From Henriciella sp. (GTDB lineage Bacteria > Pseudomonadota > Alphaproteobacteria > Caulobacterales > Hyphomonadaceae), in assembly GCA_021776655.1 (NCBI GenBank), contig JAJFFK010000031.1, forward strand, positions 1 to 64,000: a stretch of 64,000 bases of DNA. The letters are read 5' to 3'. Under the pieces are notes generated by a model. That model ran no database searches, was not told the DNA's origin, and saw only the letters and a program-made list of their open reading frames with translations. This document shows positions 27,906 to 38,781 of the stretch, in pieces. Made by a program: the position numbers and the translations under genes. How positions within the stretch are numbered: the stretch's first letter is position 1; every line of letters starts with the position of its first letter.

Positions 27906-29231
27906 TTACGCTCCGGTGATCTTGGCGATTGCCGCATCAAGGGTGAGGTCTTGTTTCTCTCCGGTCGCTCGGCGTTTCAGCTCGACCTTGCCCTCTTTGA
28001 CGCCGCGCGGGCCGATGGTGATTTGCCAAGGCAGACCAATCAGCTCCATGCGGCCAAATTTAGGCCCGGCGCGATCAGAGGTCTCATCATACAGAACGTC
28101 TTTGCCTGCTGTGGTGAGTTTGGCATAGGCGGCATCGGCAACCGCCGCGCAGGCCGCGTCATCCGGCTTCATTGAAATGATGCCGACATGGAAAGGCGCA
28201 ACATTATCAGGCCAGATGATGCCATTCTCGTCATGGCTCGCCTCAATGATCGCGCCAACCAGACGCGACACACCAATGCCGTAAGAGCCGCCATGAATTT
28301 CAGCCAGATTGCCGTCAGCGGTTTGCACTTCGGCTTTCATCGGGTCGGAATATTTTGTCCCGAAATAGAAGATATGACCAACCTCGATGCCGCGTGCCTC
28401 GACGCGGCTGGCTTCCGGGATGGCATTGTAAGCCGCCTCGTCATGCTTCTCGTCAGTCGCGGCATAATATCTCGTGCGCTTGTCCATCTCGGCGGCGAGC
28501 GCGGCCTCATCATCGAAGTCGAAGTCGCGGCCGGGCGGCGGCACGTCGAGGACAGCCTTGTCACAGAACACTGCGCTTTCACCGCTTGTCGCTAGGATCA
28601 GGAACTCATGGCTAAGGTCGCCGCCGATGGGGCCGGGATCAGCCTGCATCGGGATGGCGGTAATGCCCATCCGGTCGAACGTATTGAGATAGGCGGCGAA
28701 CATACGCTGATACGACACGCGAGCGGCGGCCTCATCGACGTCAAAGCTGTAAGCGTCTTTCATATAGAACTCACGGCCCCGCATCACGCCGAAGCGCGGG
28801 CGCACCTCGTCGCGGAATTTCCATTGCTGGTGATACAGGTTGAGCGGCAGCGCCTTGTAGGATTTGACATAGGCGCGGAAGATGTCGGTGATCACCTCCT
28901 CATTGGTCGGGCCATACAGCATGTCACGCCCGCCGCGATCGGTGATGCGCAACATCTCTTCGCCGTAAGCATCATAGCGACCAGATTCGCGCCACAGGTC
29001 GGCCTGTTGCAGCGTCGGCATAAGCATTTCAATCGCGCCCGCCCGGTTCATCTCCTCACGCACGATCTGTTCGATCTTTTTCAAGACCAGAAAGCCGAGC
29101 GGTAACCAGGAATAGATGCCCGCACCATTCTGGCGGATCATCCCGGCACGCAGCATCAGCTTGTGGCTGACAATCTCAGCGTTGGCAGGCACGTCCTTGG
29201 AGACAGGCAGGAAGAATTTTGACAGGCGCAT
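27906..29231 (-). CDS. proS: Prolyl-tRNA synthetase, short alphaproteobacterial form
   Basis: Charges tRNA-Pro. The 441-residue class II synthetase has motif 1 and 2 regions ([50 protein letters not shown]) and a C-terminal anticodon-binding domain. It lacks the roughly 180-residue YbaK-like editing insertion of E. coli ProRS, as expected for alphaproteobacteria, which then rely on free-standing editing proteins. Start ATG 29231 (MRLSKFFLP) fits the family. A tRNA-Pro(GGG) gene lies at 61.6 kb. Confidence 0.95.
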   Translation of the reverse strand: MRLSKFFLPVSKDVPANAEIVSHKLMLRAGMIRQNGAGIYSWLPLGFLVLKKIEQIVREEMNRAGAIEMLMPTLQQADLWRESGRYDAYGEEMLRITDRGGRDMLYGPTNEEVITDIFRAYVKSYKALPLNLYHQQWKFRDEVRPRFGVMRGREFYMKDAYSFDVDEAAARVSYQRMFAAYLNTFDRMGITAIPMQADPGPIGGDLSHEFLILATSGESAVFCDKAVLDVPPPGRDFDFDDEAALAAEMDKRTRYYAATDEKHDEAAYNAIPEASRVEARGIEVGHIFYFGTKYSDPMKAEVQTADGNLAEIHGGSYGIGVSRLVGAIIEASHDENGIIWPDNVAPFHVGIISMKPDDAACAAVADAAYAKLTTAGKDVLYDETSDRAGPKFGRMELIGLPWQITIGPRGVKEGKVELKRRATGEKQDLTLDAAIAKITGA

Positions 29232-29305
29232 GGGGCAGTACATCCAGTTAATTATTCGGTTATGTGTTATGGGGACTCAGGGCGGCTGCCTAGCCCCAAT
29301 GGCAT

Positions 29306-29539
29306 TTACTGCGCGATCCAGGGCACGACGATGAAATGGGCGATGGCGGTGAGTATCACTGCGCCGCCGGTGGCCCAGAGTATTTTCTTTTTGATCATGG
29401 GTTCGGTGGGCGCGCCTTCTTCGGTGCCTTCTGGGATGTCGCCGTCTTCATATTGACCGCGCACGCCGATCGGCAGCACGATGAAAAAGCTGAGCCACCA
29501 CGAGATAATGAAAATTACGACTGCGCCGACCGGGTCCAT
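29306..29539 (-). CDS. DUF1467 small membrane protein
   Basis: A 77-residue protein with two predicted membrane helices (VGAVVIFIISWWLSFFIVLPIG and the C-terminal LWATGGAVILTAIAHFIVV) and a short acidic loop containing EDGDIPEGTEEGAP. This matches the DUF1467 family, of unknown function, which is repeatedly found next to methylmalonyl-CoA epimerase and proS in alphaproteobacteria. It starts 1 base after the epimerase stop. No catalytic motif is visible. Confidence 0.85.
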   Translation of the reverse strand: MDPVGAVVIFIISWWLSFFIVLPIGVRGQYEDGDIPEGTEEGAPTEPMIKKKILWATGGAVILTAIAHFIVVPWIAQ

Positions 29540-29540
29540 A

Positions 29541-29972
29541 TCAATGCGCCTCTTTCGGGGTTTCCATCAGCTCAATCAAACAGCCATGGGTGTTTTTGGG
29601 ATGCACGAAAATCACCGGCGTGCCGTGCGCGCCAATGCGCGGCTCACCCAGAACGGTCGCGCCGCGCGCCGTCATCACCGCGACGGCTTGATCAATGTCA
29701 GCAACCTCAAAGCAGATATGATGCTGTCCGCCCGCTGCATTTCTGGCGAGGAATTTGGTGATCGCGGTTTTGTCGTGCAGTGGTTCAATCAGCTCTATCT
29801 GGCTATTGGCCAAGTTGACGAAACAGACTTTGAGACCGCGTTCAGGCATATCAAACGGCTCGGTAATGTCGGTTGCGCCGTAGAGCGTGCGGTAGGTTTC
29901 AACCGCTGCCTCGATATCAGGAACCGCCACGCCAACATGGTTGAGGGGGCCGATTTTGAAGTCTTTTGCCAT
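29541..29972 (-). CDS. mce: Methylmalonyl-CoA epimerase
   Basis: Interconverts (2S)- and (2R)-methylmalonyl-CoA in propionyl-CoA catabolism feeding succinyl-CoA. The 143-residue vicinal-oxygen-chelate protein contains two beta-alpha-beta-beta-beta units. Metal ligands are visible at NHVGVAVPD (His), GGQHHICFEV (His) and CLIELME (Glu). The family segment SQIELIEPL is present. Methylmalonyl-CoA mutase and propionyl-CoA carboxylase are not in the window, although the biotin ligase gene is close by. Confidence 0.93.
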   Translation of the reverse strand: MAKDFKIGPLNHVGVAVPDIEAAVETYRTLYGATDITEPFDMPERGLKVCFVNLANSQIELIEPLHDKTAITKFLARNAAGGQHHICFEVADIDQAVAVMTARGATVLGEPRIGAHGTPVIFVHPKNTHGCLIELMETPKEAH

Positions 29973-29993
29973 GCTGATATCTCCGCAATAAGG

Positions 29994-30066
29994 CCCTCAT
30001 CCTGAGCTTGCCGAAGGGCAAGGGCCGCGCCCCAAGCCTCTATCCTCGACAAGCTCAGGATGAGGG
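29994..30066. repeat. REP-like palindromic intergenic repeat
   Basis: Perfect 17-bp inverted arms, CCCTCATCCTGAGCTTG at 29994-30010 and its complement at 30050-30066, flank a GC-rich centre holding CCGAAGGGCAAGG. This arm sequence is one I recall as a widespread dispersed repeat in alphaproteobacterial genomes. It lies between rnj and mce (both minus) and could fold in RNA as a 3'-end stabiliser or weak terminator. Confidence 0.75.
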
Positions 30067-30083
30067 TGTTTTGAATGACCAGC

Positions 30084-31769
30084 TTACACCCTTAGCACGC
30101 TGACATCGACAAAGGGCTTGCGACCGAAGGTCTTTTCGCACTGTCGCTTGACGGCGCGCACGAGGGCTTTTTCGACCTCATCATCATCCAGCCGTTTGCC
30201 GCGTTTGAGCTTGTTGATTGCCTCTTCTGCGGCCTCATCAACGAGGATCAGGCTTTCGTCGGCGCTACTGCCATCGGTTTCCGACAGTCCGCGCGCCGTC
30301 AGGATCGGGCCATCAACCAGATCGCCGTCCTCATCAAGCGCCACAGCAACCGAGACAATACCCCATTGTGACAGGCCAACCCGCTCACGCAGACCTTCGC
30401 TGCCAGCCGGGACCATCTTGTTGCCATCGAGATATAGCCGCCCGTTCGGGACGACATCAATCACTTCCGGTTTGCCCGGCGCGAGGCGGATCAGATCACC
30501 ATTGCGCGGGGTCACCGTCTGGCCGATTTGCAGGCTACGCGCATAAGCGGCGTGCTCGACAATGTGGCGGCGTTCGCCATGCACAGGCACAGAAATTTGC
30601 GGCCGGATCCATTGGTACATCTGGCGCAGCTCGTCACGCGCCGGGTGACCAGAGACGTGGATCGGCTTGTCTTTGCTGCGATCGGTGATCACCCGAACAC
30701 CTTTTTCGGCAAGGGTGTTCTGCATATCGAAAATGCCCTTTTCGTTGCCCGGAATGATCCGGGACGAGAAGATCACACTATCGCCCTCGCCCAGTGTGAC
30801 GTGGCGGTGATCCCCGCGCGTAATTCGGCCAAGGGCAGCGCGCGCTTCACCCTGGCTACCGGTGCAGAGATACAGGATATTGTCATTTGGCAGGCTGCCG
30901 GCGTTTTCCTCTTTGACGAAATCAGGCAGGTTCTTGATCACGCCCGTGGCGACCGCCGCATCTGTGATCTTGTGCATGGAGCGGCCAACCAGACAGACAG
31001 ACCGCCCGGCAGCGCGCGCCGCCTCGATCACGGTCGCAACGCGGGCAATGTTGGACGCAAAAGTAGTGACCGCAATGCGGCCCGTCAGTGAACCGATCAG
31101 CTCTGTCAGGTTCTCACGCACCGTGCCCTCAGACCCGCTTTCGCCGTCCACGAACACGTTCGTGCTGTCACAGACCATGGCGAGCACGCCCGCGTCGCCG
31201 AGCTTCTTCAAAGACGCAATATCGGTTGGCTCGCCTACCATTGGCGCTGGATCAATCTTCCAGTCGCCAGTGTGCATGATCATGCCAAGCGGGGTCTGCA
31301 CGGCCAGCGCATTCGGCTCCGGGATCGAGTGGGTCAGCGTGATATAGCGCACACTAAACGGGCCGGCCTCAACCGAGCCGCCAAGTGGGACGACATTCAC
31401 GTTGATATGTTTCTGCCCGCGCTCGGCCAGTTTACCTGCGATCAGGTGCGCGGTGAACGCGGTGGCATAGAGCGGCGCACGGGTTTTCAGGAGCGGTAGC
31501 AGAAGGCCAATCGCACCAATATGGTCTTCATGCGCGTGGGTCAGGAAGATCGCGTCGATGCGGTCCCCCTGATCCTCGAAGAAAGAAACGTCCGGCGTGA
31601 TCAGGTCAACGCCTGGCGTATCATCACCGCCAAAGGTGACGCCGACATCAATAATGATCCAGCGGCGATTGTTCGCGGGGCCATAGCCATACGCGTTTAA
31701 GTTCATGCCTATCTCGCCGCATCCACCCAATGGCAGGAAGACGAGTTCAGCTTCATTTTTCTTATTCAT
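30084..31769 (-). CDS. rnj: Ribonuclease J
   Basis: Metal-dependent 5'-3' exo- and endoribonuclease for RNA maturation and decay. The 561-residue protein has the metallo-beta-lactamase motif LTHAHEDHIGAIG near residue 77, the beta-CASP domain (VAVTTFASNIARVATVIEAAR; TGSQGEARAALGRI), and the later metal-site segment HVSGHPARDEL near residue 375. A C-terminal domain completes the normal length. Flanked on both sides by palindromic intergenic repeats, so its mRNA carries strong structures at each end. Located between coaX and mce. Confidence 0.94.
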   Translation of the reverse strand: MNKKNEAELVFLPLGGCGEIGMNLNAYGYGPANNRRWIIIDVGVTFGGDDTPGVDLITPDVSFFEDQGDRIDAIFLTHAHEDHIGAIGLLLPLLKTRAPLYATAFTAHLIAGKLAERGQKHINVNVVPLGGSVEAGPFSVRYITLTHSIPEPNALAVQTPLGMIMHTGDWKIDPAPMVGEPTDIASLKKLGDAGVLAMVCDSTNVFVDGESGSEGTVRENLTELIGSLTGRIAVTTFASNIARVATVIEAARAAGRSVCLVGRSMHKITDAAVATGVIKNLPDFVKEENAGSLPNDNILYLCTGSQGEARAALGRITRGDHRHVTLGEGDSVIFSSRIIPGNEKGIFDMQNTLAEKGVRVITDRSKDKPIHVSGHPARDELRQMYQWIRPQISVPVHGERRHIVEHAAYARSLQIGQTVTPRNGDLIRLAPGKPEVIDVVPNGRLYLDGNKMVPAGSEGLRERVGLSQWGIVSVAVALDEDGDLVDGPILTARGLSETDGSSADESLILVDEAAEEAINKLKRGKRLDDDEVEKALVRAVKRQCEKTFGRKPFVDVSVLRV

Positions 31770-31786
31770 AATTCTAGGTTCCGTTT

Positions 31787-31870
31787 CCCCAGCGTAGGCT
31801 GGGGTCTATGGCGATTGAGAATACTGTCAGCCCACTGCCCAGCCGCCATAGATCCCGGCTTTCGCCGGGA
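31787..31870. repeat. Three-hairpin palindromic repeat between coaX and rnj
   Basis: CCCCAGCGTAGGCTGGGG (31787-31804) and TCCCGGCTTTCGCCGGGA (31853-31870) are two short perfect or near-perfect hairpins. Between them GGTCTATGGCG pairs with CGCCATAGATCC, making a cloverleaf-like fold. The CCCGGCTTTCGCCGGGA unit is a dispersed repeat type I recall from alphaproteobacterial genomes. It lies 17 bases upstream of the rnj start, in its 5' leader. Confidence 0.7.
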
Positions 31871-31912
31871 AAATGGGTCTTGGTTACAAGGTTTCAGGTA
31901 TCGCTCCCGCTA

Positions 31913-32686
31913 TTATTCTTTCATATTTCGGCGGTAGACCTCCAATAGGCCAACCTCCATCAGGTTATGTTCGAAATGATCTATGGTCTCACTTGCGCCT
32001 TCAAACAGCGAGGCAACGCCCCCTGTCGCGATCACGCTGATTGGTGCGCCATATTCGGTTTTCACCCGGCGGACCAAACCATCGATAAGCTCGGTATATC
32101 CCCAAAATACGCCCGACTGCATTGCCGAGACCGTATCTTGCCCAATTACCTTTTCCGGGCGCTGAATTGCGATCCGGGGTAGCTGTGCTGCGGCGTCATG
32201 TAGTGCACGAACCGACAAATTGATACCCGGAGAAATGATTCCGCCCTCAAAACCACCATCCGGGCCGATAATATCGAAAGTTGTCGCCGTCCCGCTGTCG
32301 ATCACCAGCAGTGCGCCTGGATACATTTTATGCGCGCCAATTGCTGCGACCAGGCGATCCGCGCCAACTTGCTCAGGGCGCCGGATACGGATCGGCACGC
32401 CAATCTTCACATCAGGATCACCGACGAAGATCGCCTCGGTCTTAAAATAGCGCCGCGACAGGTTACGGAAGTTGAACTTGGCCTGTGGCACAACCGATGA
32501 CACGATACAGGCGTCGATTTCGCTAATCTCGCGACCATCCATCGCCATCAGCGTGCGCAGCCACGCGGCATAGTCATCGGCGGTCCGGGTCGGATCCGTG
32601 GAGCTACGCCATTGACTTAGCCAGTCCGCGCCATCGTGCAGCGCAAAGACTGTATTGGTATTTCCGATATCAATAACCAGCAGCAT
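31913..32686 (-). CDS. coaX: Type III pantothenate kinase
   Basis: Phosphorylates pantothenate, the first step of coenzyme A synthesis; the type III enzyme is insensitive to CoA feedback. The 257-residue ASKHA-fold protein starts [16 protein letters not shown] (phosphate-1 loop). It carries [12 protein letters not shown] near residue 106 and [12 protein letters not shown] near 128, the defining type III motifs. Its ATG shares a base with the birA stop (TGATG). Together with BirA it forms a cofactor pair downstream of nuo. Confidence 0.95.
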   Translation of the reverse strand: MLLVIDIGNTNTVFALHDGADWLSQWRSSTDPTRTADDYAAWLRTLMAMDGREISEIDACIVSSVVPQAKFNFRNLSRRYFKTEAIFVGDPDVKIGVPIRIRRPEQVGADRLVAAIGAHKMYPGALLVIDSGTATTFDIIGPDGGFEGGIISPGINLSVRALHDAAAQLPRIAIQRPEKVIGQDTVSAMQSGVFWGYTELIDGLVRRVKTEYGAPISVIATGGVASLFEGASETIDHFEHNLMEVGLLEVYRRNMKE

Positions 32687-33426
32687 CAGCCTTCAAACCT
32701 CACCAGTTCCACATCTCCCGCCCTTATGGTGTGCCTTGTGCCATCCGGCAATCGCAAGATCAGGCCACCATCTTCGGCGAGGGTTTCAAATAGACCTTCC
32801 AAACGCGCGTCTTGCGGCCCGGCCCGCACTGTTTGGCCAAGCCCTTCCGCCACAGCCAACCAATCGCGCAACGTCTCGGCGAACTGATCGCGGGCCTGTT
32901 GCAACCGCTTGGCAAATGCCGGGCGCAAGACCTCAAGCACGTGATCAGGCTGCAAGCCAGCAGGCGCGCCCAGCGCGTGTAATGACATTGCAGCTTGATC
33001 GGTGCCGCCCGGTACGTGTTGCACATTCAGACCAATTCCGGCGGTTATCCAGACCGCGCCATTGGTCTCACCCGACTCGACCAGAATGCCGCACAATTTG
33101 GCCCCTTCCACGCGCACATCATTGGGCCATTTCAAGCGCACAACGATCTCTGGCAGCACTGCTTTGATCGCATCAACCACGGCCAGCGCGGCGACAAACG
33201 GAACGCGTGTGGCTTGTTTCAAGCCATCCGGTTCAACAAATAATGTTGTGGTGAACAGATTGCCCGGCGGCGACAGCCATTGCCGTCCCAAGCGGCCCCG
33301 TCCGGCGCTTTGCTGGCGCGCGGCGATCCATAACGGCCCCTGCTCACCCGCGCGGGCGCGGCGGCGCGCTTCTTCGCTCGTGCTATCAATGTCGTCGTAC
33401 CAGTAAACTGGCGCGTGGGGTGTCAC
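32686..33426 (-). CDS. birA: Biotin--[acetyl-CoA-carboxylase] ligase
   Basis: Activates biotin as biotinyl-AMP and attaches it to carboxylase carrier domains. The 246-residue protein has the catalytic loop [21 protein letters not shown] near residue 40 and [20 protein letters not shown] near 98. It lacks the N-terminal winged helix of E. coli BirA, so it is a ligase only and not a repressor. It overlaps nuoN by ATGA and coaX by TGATG, so it may be expressed from the nuo transcript. Confidence 0.94.
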   Translation of the reverse strand: MTPHAPVYWYDDIDSTSEEARRRARAGEQGPLWIAARQQSAGRGRLGRQWLSPPGNLFTTTLFVEPDGLKQATRVPFVAALAVVDAIKAVLPEIVVRLKWPNDVRVEGAKLCGILVESGETNGAVWITAGIGLNVQHVPGGTDQAAMSLHALGAPAGLQPDHVLEVLRPAFAKRLQQARDQFAETLRDWLAVAEGLGQTVRAGPQDARLEGLFETLAEDGGLILRLPDGTRHTIRAGDVELVRFEG

Positions 33427-34853
33427 GGCAGCACGCTCCCGGCTGCCGACTGCGCCAATTGCATCAGCGGCGCGGCAAAGACGAACAGGCCGATACTGGC
33501 TAGCGCCGACAGATACACCGTTGAGGACACCCAGCCCTCAACCGGCTCGAAATCCTCAACCGGCTCATTCACCCACATGATCCAGATCAGGCGCAGATAA
33601 TAGTACATCGCAATCACCGAACTGAAGATCAGGATAATCACCAGCGGCACCAGACCGGCATTCCAACCGGCTTCCAGCACGGACAGTTTGCCAATGAAGC
33701 CGAAGGCGAGCGGAAACCCTGCAACCGAAATCAACAAGATCGTCAAGGCGAACGCCAACCCTGGCTGACGACGGATCAGGCCGGACAGCTCGTCAATATT
33801 CTCAACCATGCCGCCCTCTCGGCGCATCGACAAGACGCCGCCAAACAGGCCGATTGAGGCGATGACATAAGCGGTCATGAAGACCAGAACCGCCGCGCCA
33901 CCTATCGCTGCGCCCGCCGCCACCGCGACCAGTGCGTAGCCCATATTGGCAATCGAGGAATAGCCGAGCAGGCGCTTGATATTGGTCTGGATAAGCGCAC
34001 CAAAGGCCCCGACCAGCATCGAGGCCGCAGCAATGATACCGATAATCATCTGCCAGTTCTCGAACGCCACGACTTGCGGGAACGCGGTGTACATGATGGT
34101 CGCAAACACCACCATGCTGGCCATTTTCGGGGCCGTGGCAAAGAACGCGACAACCGGGCTTGGCGCGCCTTCATAGACATCCGGCGTCCAGACATGCATC
34201 GGCGCTGCAGAGACTTTGAAGGCCAGTCCGGTAATCATCAGAACCATACCAAACATCAGGCCTAGCCCCGGATCAGCCGCCGCGATCGCTTCGTAAGATG
34301 TACTGCCCGAAAACCCGTAAACCAGCGAAATCCCGTACAGTAAAATCCCCGACGCCAGTGCCCCCAGCACGAAATACTTCAGGCCAGCTTCGGCGGAACG
34401 CGGACTATCACGGTGAAATGAGGCTAGGACATATGATGACAGGCTGAGCATCTCGACCCCAAGATAAAGGGTCATCATATCGCTCGCGGACAGGATCACG
34501 CCCATGCCCAGAGATGCAAAAATCACCAATAGCGTGAACTCATAGCGCTGCGTCTCATGCCGTTTCAAAAAGCCTTCAGCCATTAGCAATGCCAGCGCAC
34601 CGCAAGTGTAGCTGACCGTTTTGGCAAAGCTGGCAAAGGCGTGAGTATGGATCAAGCCATCAAAAGCGCGGCCACCTTGCCAATAGACAATTGACAGGCC
34701 CGCCGCTGCAATCAGAACCAGCGCGCCAAGCCGGAACGAGATCGTATTGAAGCGATCTTTGAACACGGCCCCGACAAGGACACCAAGCAATCCGGCAGAG
34801 GCCAGTAGCAGTTCTGGCGCAAACGCGGCGATAACGGCTTCAAGGTCAAACAT
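33423..34853 (-). CDS. nuoN: NADH-quinone oxidoreductase subunit N
   Basis: An antiporter-like proton-pumping membrane subunit of respiratory complex I. The 476-residue protein has about 14 helices and the proton-antiporter core with the conserved Glu in [16 protein letters not shown] and Lys in [26 protein letters not shown]. Last gene of the nuo operon, 5 bases after nuoM and overlapping birA by 4 bases. Confidence 0.96.
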   Translation of the reverse strand: MFDLEAVIAAFAPELLLASAGLLGVLVGAVFKDRFNTISFRLGALVLIAAAGLSIVYWQGGRAFDGLIHTHAFASFAKTVSYTCGALALLMAEGFLKRHETQRYEFTLLVIFASLGMGVILSASDMMTLYLGVEMLSLSSYVLASFHRDSPRSAEAGLKYFVLGALASGILLYGISLVYGFSGSTSYEAIAAADPGLGLMFGMVLMITGLAFKVSAAPMHVWTPDVYEGAPSPVVAFFATAPKMASMVVFATIMYTAFPQVVAFENWQMIIGIIAAASMLVGAFGALIQTNIKRLLGYSSIANMGYALVAVAAGAAIGGAAVLVFMTAYVIASIGLFGGVLSMRREGGMVENIDELSGLIRRQPGLAFALTILLISVAGFPLAFGFIGKLSVLEAGWNAGLVPLVIILIFSSVIAMYYYLRLIWIMWVNEPVEDFEPVEGWVSSTVYLSALASIGLFVFAAPLMQLAQSAAGSVLP

Positions 34854-34858
34854 CGCGT

Positions 34859-36346
34859 CTATCCTCCGGCCAATCTGGCCAGCGCGTGCAAGGTCGAGCC
34901 GCGCGTAATGTCAAAAATCAAGTTCGGCATAATGCCTAGAATAATTGTCCCGGCCGCCAGTGGCACAAGCGTGATCAACTCTTTGGTATTGATCTCCTTG
35001 ATCCCCTCCAACGCTGGATTGGTGATCGGACCGAACACCACACGCCGGTATAGCGTCAGCATATAGACCGCCGACAAGATCACCCCAAGCGCCGCGCCTG
35101 CCGCTGCCCAGGTCGAAGCCTGGAACGTCCCGACCATGGTCAGAAGCTCACCCACGAACCCACTGGTGCCGGGCAATCCGACATTCGCCATCGCAAACAG
35201 CATGAACAGGCTGGCATAGATCGGCATCTTCTTGACCAAGCCGCCATAGGCTGAAATCTCACGCGTATGCATCCGGTCATAAACCACGCCGACAATCAGG
35301 AACAGCGCCGCAGAGATCAAGCCGTGCGAGATCATCTGGTAGACTGCGCCCTGCACCCCGATCTCGGTGAACGAGAAAATGCCCAGCGTGACAAAGCCCA
35401 TATGCGCCACCGAGGAATAAGCGATCAACTTCTTCATATCGGTCTGACGCCACGCCACCAGCGAGGCATAGACAATCGCAATCACTGATATCGTAAACAC
35501 GAACGGCTGAAACAGAAGGCTGGCATCGGGAAACATTGGCAAGCTGAACCGCAACATGCCATAGCCGCCCATTTTCAACAGCACCGCCGCCAGGATCACC
35601 GAGCCCGCCGTCGGCGCCTGAACATGCGCATCCGGTAGCCAGGTATGCACCGGCCACATTGGCAGCTTGACCGCGAATGAGGCAAAGAAAGCCAGCCATA
35701 ACCAAGTCTGAACGCCGGGATCGAACTGCACCGTTTCCAGCACCATGATATCTGACGTGCCCGCCGCCAGGTACATGTAAACCACAGCCGCCAGCATGAA
35801 AAGTGAGCCGAACAAAGTGTAGAGGAAGAACTTGAACGACGCATAGAACTTGTCGGCCCCGCCCCAGACACCAATGATGATAAACATCGGGATCAACCCA
35901 GCTTCGAAGAAGACGTAGAAGACCACCAGATCGAGCGAGCAGAACACGCCGATCATGAACGTCTCAAGGATCAGGAACGCCGCAACATATTCAGTGATCC
36001 GATGCTTGATCGAGCCGATACTGGCAATCAAGGCAATCGGGGTCAGGAAGGTGGTCAGCAAAATCAGCAGGATCGACATGCCATCTATGCCGAGCTTGTA
36101 TTGAATACCCGCATACCACGGAACTTCCTCGACGAATTGATAGCCCAGTGCGCTGTGATCAAAGCCGAAGAAGACAACCAGCGAGACCAGGAATGTCGCG
36201 ACCGAAAAGACCAGACCCGCATACATGATGCGATTATCCTGCGCGTCCTCGCCGGTTTGGCCCTTGGTCAGAGCCTGTACCAGCAGGATCAGGATCGCCC
36301 CGGCCATTGGCAGGAAGGTCATCGCAGATAGAATTGAAAAACCCAT
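34859..36346 (-). CDS. nuoM: NADH-quinone oxidoreductase subunit M
   Basis: An antiporter-like membrane subunit of complex I. The 495-residue protein carries the key Glu in [22 protein letters not shown] near residue 147 and the Lys/His loop [27 protein letters not shown] near 230, both conserved for proton transfer. Its start codon shares one base with the nuoL stop. Confidence 0.97.
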   Translation of the reverse strand: MGFSILSAMTFLPMAGAILILLVQALTKGQTGEDAQDNRIMYAGLVFSVATFLVSLVVFFGFDHSALGYQFVEEVPWYAGIQYKLGIDGMSILLILLTTFLTPIALIASIGSIKHRITEYVAAFLILETFMIGVFCSLDLVVFYVFFEAGLIPMFIIIGVWGGADKFYASFKFFLYTLFGSLFMLAAVVYMYLAAGTSDIMVLETVQFDPGVQTWLWLAFFASFAVKLPMWPVHTWLPDAHVQAPTAGSVILAAVLLKMGGYGMLRFSLPMFPDASLLFQPFVFTISVIAIVYASLVAWRQTDMKKLIAYSSVAHMGFVTLGIFSFTEIGVQGAVYQMISHGLISAALFLIVGVVYDRMHTREISAYGGLVKKMPIYASLFMLFAMANVGLPGTSGFVGELLTMVGTFQASTWAAAGAALGVILSAVYMLTLYRRVVFGPITNPALEGIKEINTKELITLVPLAAGTIILGIMPNLIFDITRGSTLHALARLAGG

Positions 36347-38457
36347 CAGCCTGCGCCTCCGCTGCGCCAGAACAAGAGTGCGCCGAAGATCAAGGCCGCG
36401 CCAATAATCACGAAGGCATAGTGATAAATATAGCCGGTATGCATCGCCGACAAACGGCGCGAACCCCAGCGCACAAGCCCGCTCATGCCGTCCGGGCCAA
36501 TCCGGTCGATAACTTTCTTGTCACCCCTCCAGAACATGTCGCCAAGCCAGGCAAGGGGTTTGATAATCGTCGCATTGTAAATCTCGTCAAAATACCATTT
36601 ATTCTCGAACAGGCTGTGCAACGGCCCGCCACCATCAGCGACCCGCTTGCCAAAGCCACGATTGAACAGATACGTAAACGTCGCGATCAGGAAGCCGGTT
36701 ATCGTCACCGCCAAGGGGGCCCAGAACACCCAGTTGAACTGGGCCTGATGCTTGATCTCTTCGATATTGTGGATGACGTGATTGTCAGCGGCGCGGTACA
36801 GTGCTTCGCCCCAGAACGCCTCACCATGATGGAACATCGGCGTGTAGAACATATAGCCCGCGAACATCGCCCCAAGCGCGAGCAGCCCGAGCGGAATCAA
36901 CATGCTCAGCGGCGATTCATGTGGATCACCACCATCTGCGTGATGATCGTCATGAGCGTGGTCCTCACTCTGCGCCAGCTCAGCGCGCGGGCCGTGGAAC
37001 GTCATATAAATCAGACGCCAGGAATAGAATGAGGTCAGCAGCGCCGCCAATATCCCCATCGCAAAGGCAAAAGTCGCAAATGAGACCCCGGACTGGCTTG
37101 CCGAAAACGCGCTCTCAATGATCGCATCCTTGGAGAAGAAGCCAGAGAATCCAAGCTCAGTATGCGGAATGCCGAGGCCGATAATCGCAATCGTACCGAT
37201 CAGCATGGCGGCGTAAGTCAACGGCATGAAACGCGCGACACCGCCCATCTTGCGCATGTCCTGCTCATGATGCGAGCCATGGATCACCGAACCGGCACCA
37301 AGGAAGAGAAGCGCCTTGAAGAAGGCGTGCGTGAACAGGTGGAACATCGCCGCCTCATAGGCCCCAATCCCGGCAGCAAAGAACATGTAGCCAAGCTGTG
37401 AACAGGTCGAATAGGCAATGACGCGCTTGATATCGTTCTGCGCCATTGCGACAGTCGCGGAGAAGATCGCGGTCACCGCCCCGGTCAGCGCAATCATCGC
37501 CGCTGCATACGGCGCGTGTTCGTAAATCGGCGACATCAGACAGACGAGATAGACCCCGGCTGTCACCATCGTCGCGGCGTGGATCAGAGCTGACACCGGC
37601 GTCGGACCTTCCATCGCATCGGGCAGCCAGACATGCAGGAAGAACTGCGCCGACTTGCCCATCGCGCCAATGAACAAAAGCACGCCGATCACTTCCAGCG
37701 CTGGCAAGTTCATGCCGAGGAAAGGCAGCACAATCTCACGTACCGGCCCCGGCTCGGCCAATGCCAGCGGCACCAGCTCAGCGTTTTGCTTGATCGCGCC
37801 AAGCACGCTCTCAAACTCGACCGATCCAAAGATCACGAACACCGCCATGATGCCAAGCGCGAGGCCGAAATCACCGACGCGGTTGGTCACGAACGCCTTG
37901 ATCGCAGCAGCGTTTGGTGCGTCTTTGGTATACCAGAACCCGATCAGCAAGTATGAGGCCAACCCGACCCCTTCCCAGCCAAAGAAGAGTTGAATGAAAT
38001 TATCGGCCGTCACCAGCATCAACATCGTGAAGGTAAATAGCGACAGATATGAGAAGAACCGTGCGCGGTGCGGATCGTCGGCCATATAACCCCAGCTATA
38101 CAGATGCACGAGACCAGAAACGCTGGTAATCACCGCCATCATGACGATGGATAAGGCATCGACGCGGATCGCCCAATCGGCCTGAAACTGGCCAACATCA
38201 ATCCAGCTCATCAGCCGGATAATATGCGTACCGGCCTGATGCGCCGCCTCTGCGCCATGACCATCCGTGGCCTGCGCATCGCCGCCAAATGTGTAGCTGA
38301 ACAGCTGAATGACGGAGAGCACACCGGCAAAACCAACCGTTGCCGTCGTGATCAGCATCGCCCCGCGATCGCCAAGGAACTTCGCCAGAAGTCCAGCGAT
38401 CAGGGCCGCAACACCCGGTGCAAGCACAATGAAGAGAAGGAAATTATCGCCCAGCAT
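36346..38457 (-). CDS. nuoL: NADH-quinone oxidoreductase subunit L
   Basis: The distal proton-pumping subunit of complex I, with the long lateral helix. The 703-residue protein has LFFGWEGVGLASYLLIGFWY near residue 140 (conserved Glu), AQFFLHVWLPDAMEGPTPVSALIHAATMVTAGVYL near 240, and a histidine-rich loop (HAHDDHHADGGDPHESP) near residue 510 that is unlikely to be catalytic but is distinctive. It ends with the amphipathic region and final helix (FVIIGAALIFGALLFWR). Confidence 0.97.
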   Translation of the reverse strand: MLGDNFLLFIVLAPGVAALIAGLLAKFLGDRGAMLITTATVGFAGVLSVIQLFSYTFGGDAQATDGHGAEAAHQAGTHIIRLMSWIDVGQFQADWAIRVDALSIVMMAVITSVSGLVHLYSWGYMADDPHRARFFSYLSLFTFTMLMLVTADNFIQLFFGWEGVGLASYLLIGFWYTKDAPNAAAIKAFVTNRVGDFGLALGIMAVFVIFGSVEFESVLGAIKQNAELVPLALAEPGPVREIVLPFLGMNLPALEVIGVLLFIGAMGKSAQFFLHVWLPDAMEGPTPVSALIHAATMVTAGVYLVCLMSPIYEHAPYAAAMIALTGAVTAIFSATVAMAQNDIKRVIAYSTCSQLGYMFFAAGIGAYEAAMFHLFTHAFFKALLFLGAGSVIHGSHHEQDMRKMGGVARFMPLTYAAMLIGTIAIIGLGIPHTELGFSGFFSKDAIIESAFSASQSGVSFATFAFAMGILAALLTSFYSWRLIYMTFHGPRAELAQSEDHAHDDHHADGGDPHESPLSMLIPLGLLALGAMFAGYMFYTPMFHHGEAFWGEALYRAADNHVIHNIEEIKHQAQFNWVFWAPLAVTITGFLIATFTYLFNRGFGKRVADGGGPLHSLFENKWYFDEIYNATIIKPLAWLGDMFWRGDKKVIDRIGPDGMSGLVRWGSRRLSAMHTGYIYHYAFVIIGAALIFGALLFWRSGGAG

Positions 38458-38466
38458 AGTCTCGTC

Positions 38467-38778
38467 CTACCCCTTCATCAGATCGACGCTCTCGACCGCG
38501 ATATCGCCGCGATTGCGGAAATACACGACAAGAATAGCCAGCCCGACCGCCGCCTCAGCCGCCGCAACGGTGAGCACCAGCATGGCGAAAATCTGTCCGG
38601 CAATTGTCCCGGAATAGACCGAAAACGCGATCAGGTTGAGATTGACCGATAGCAGGATCAACTCAATCGACATCAGGATAACGATGATATTCTTGCGGTT
38701 CACAAAGATACCGACAACCCCGATCGTAAACAGGATCGCAGATACAGTCAGGAAGTGATTGATGGTCAGCTCACCCAT
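38467..38778 (-). CDS. nuoK: NADH-quinone oxidoreductase subunit K
   Basis: A small membrane subunit of complex I with three helices, 103 residues. The conserved Glu residues lie in [20 protein letters not shown] and [19 protein letters not shown]. Encoded 3 bases after nuoJ and 9 before nuoL. Confidence 0.96.
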   Translation of the reverse strand: MGELTINHFLTVSAILFTIGVVGIFVNRKNIIVILMSIELILLSVNLNLIAFSVYSGTIAGQIFAMLVLTVAAAEAAVGLAILVVYFRNRGDIAVESVDLMKG

Positions 38779-38781
38779 AGC

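Noticed and set aside
30218-31091. Long plus-strand ORFs antisense to rnj
   Set aside because: Shadow frames of RNase J with biased composition and no recognisable domain.
36307-37032. 241-residue plus-strand ORF antisense to nuoL
   Set aside because: Opposite-strand shadow of a conserved complex I subunit.
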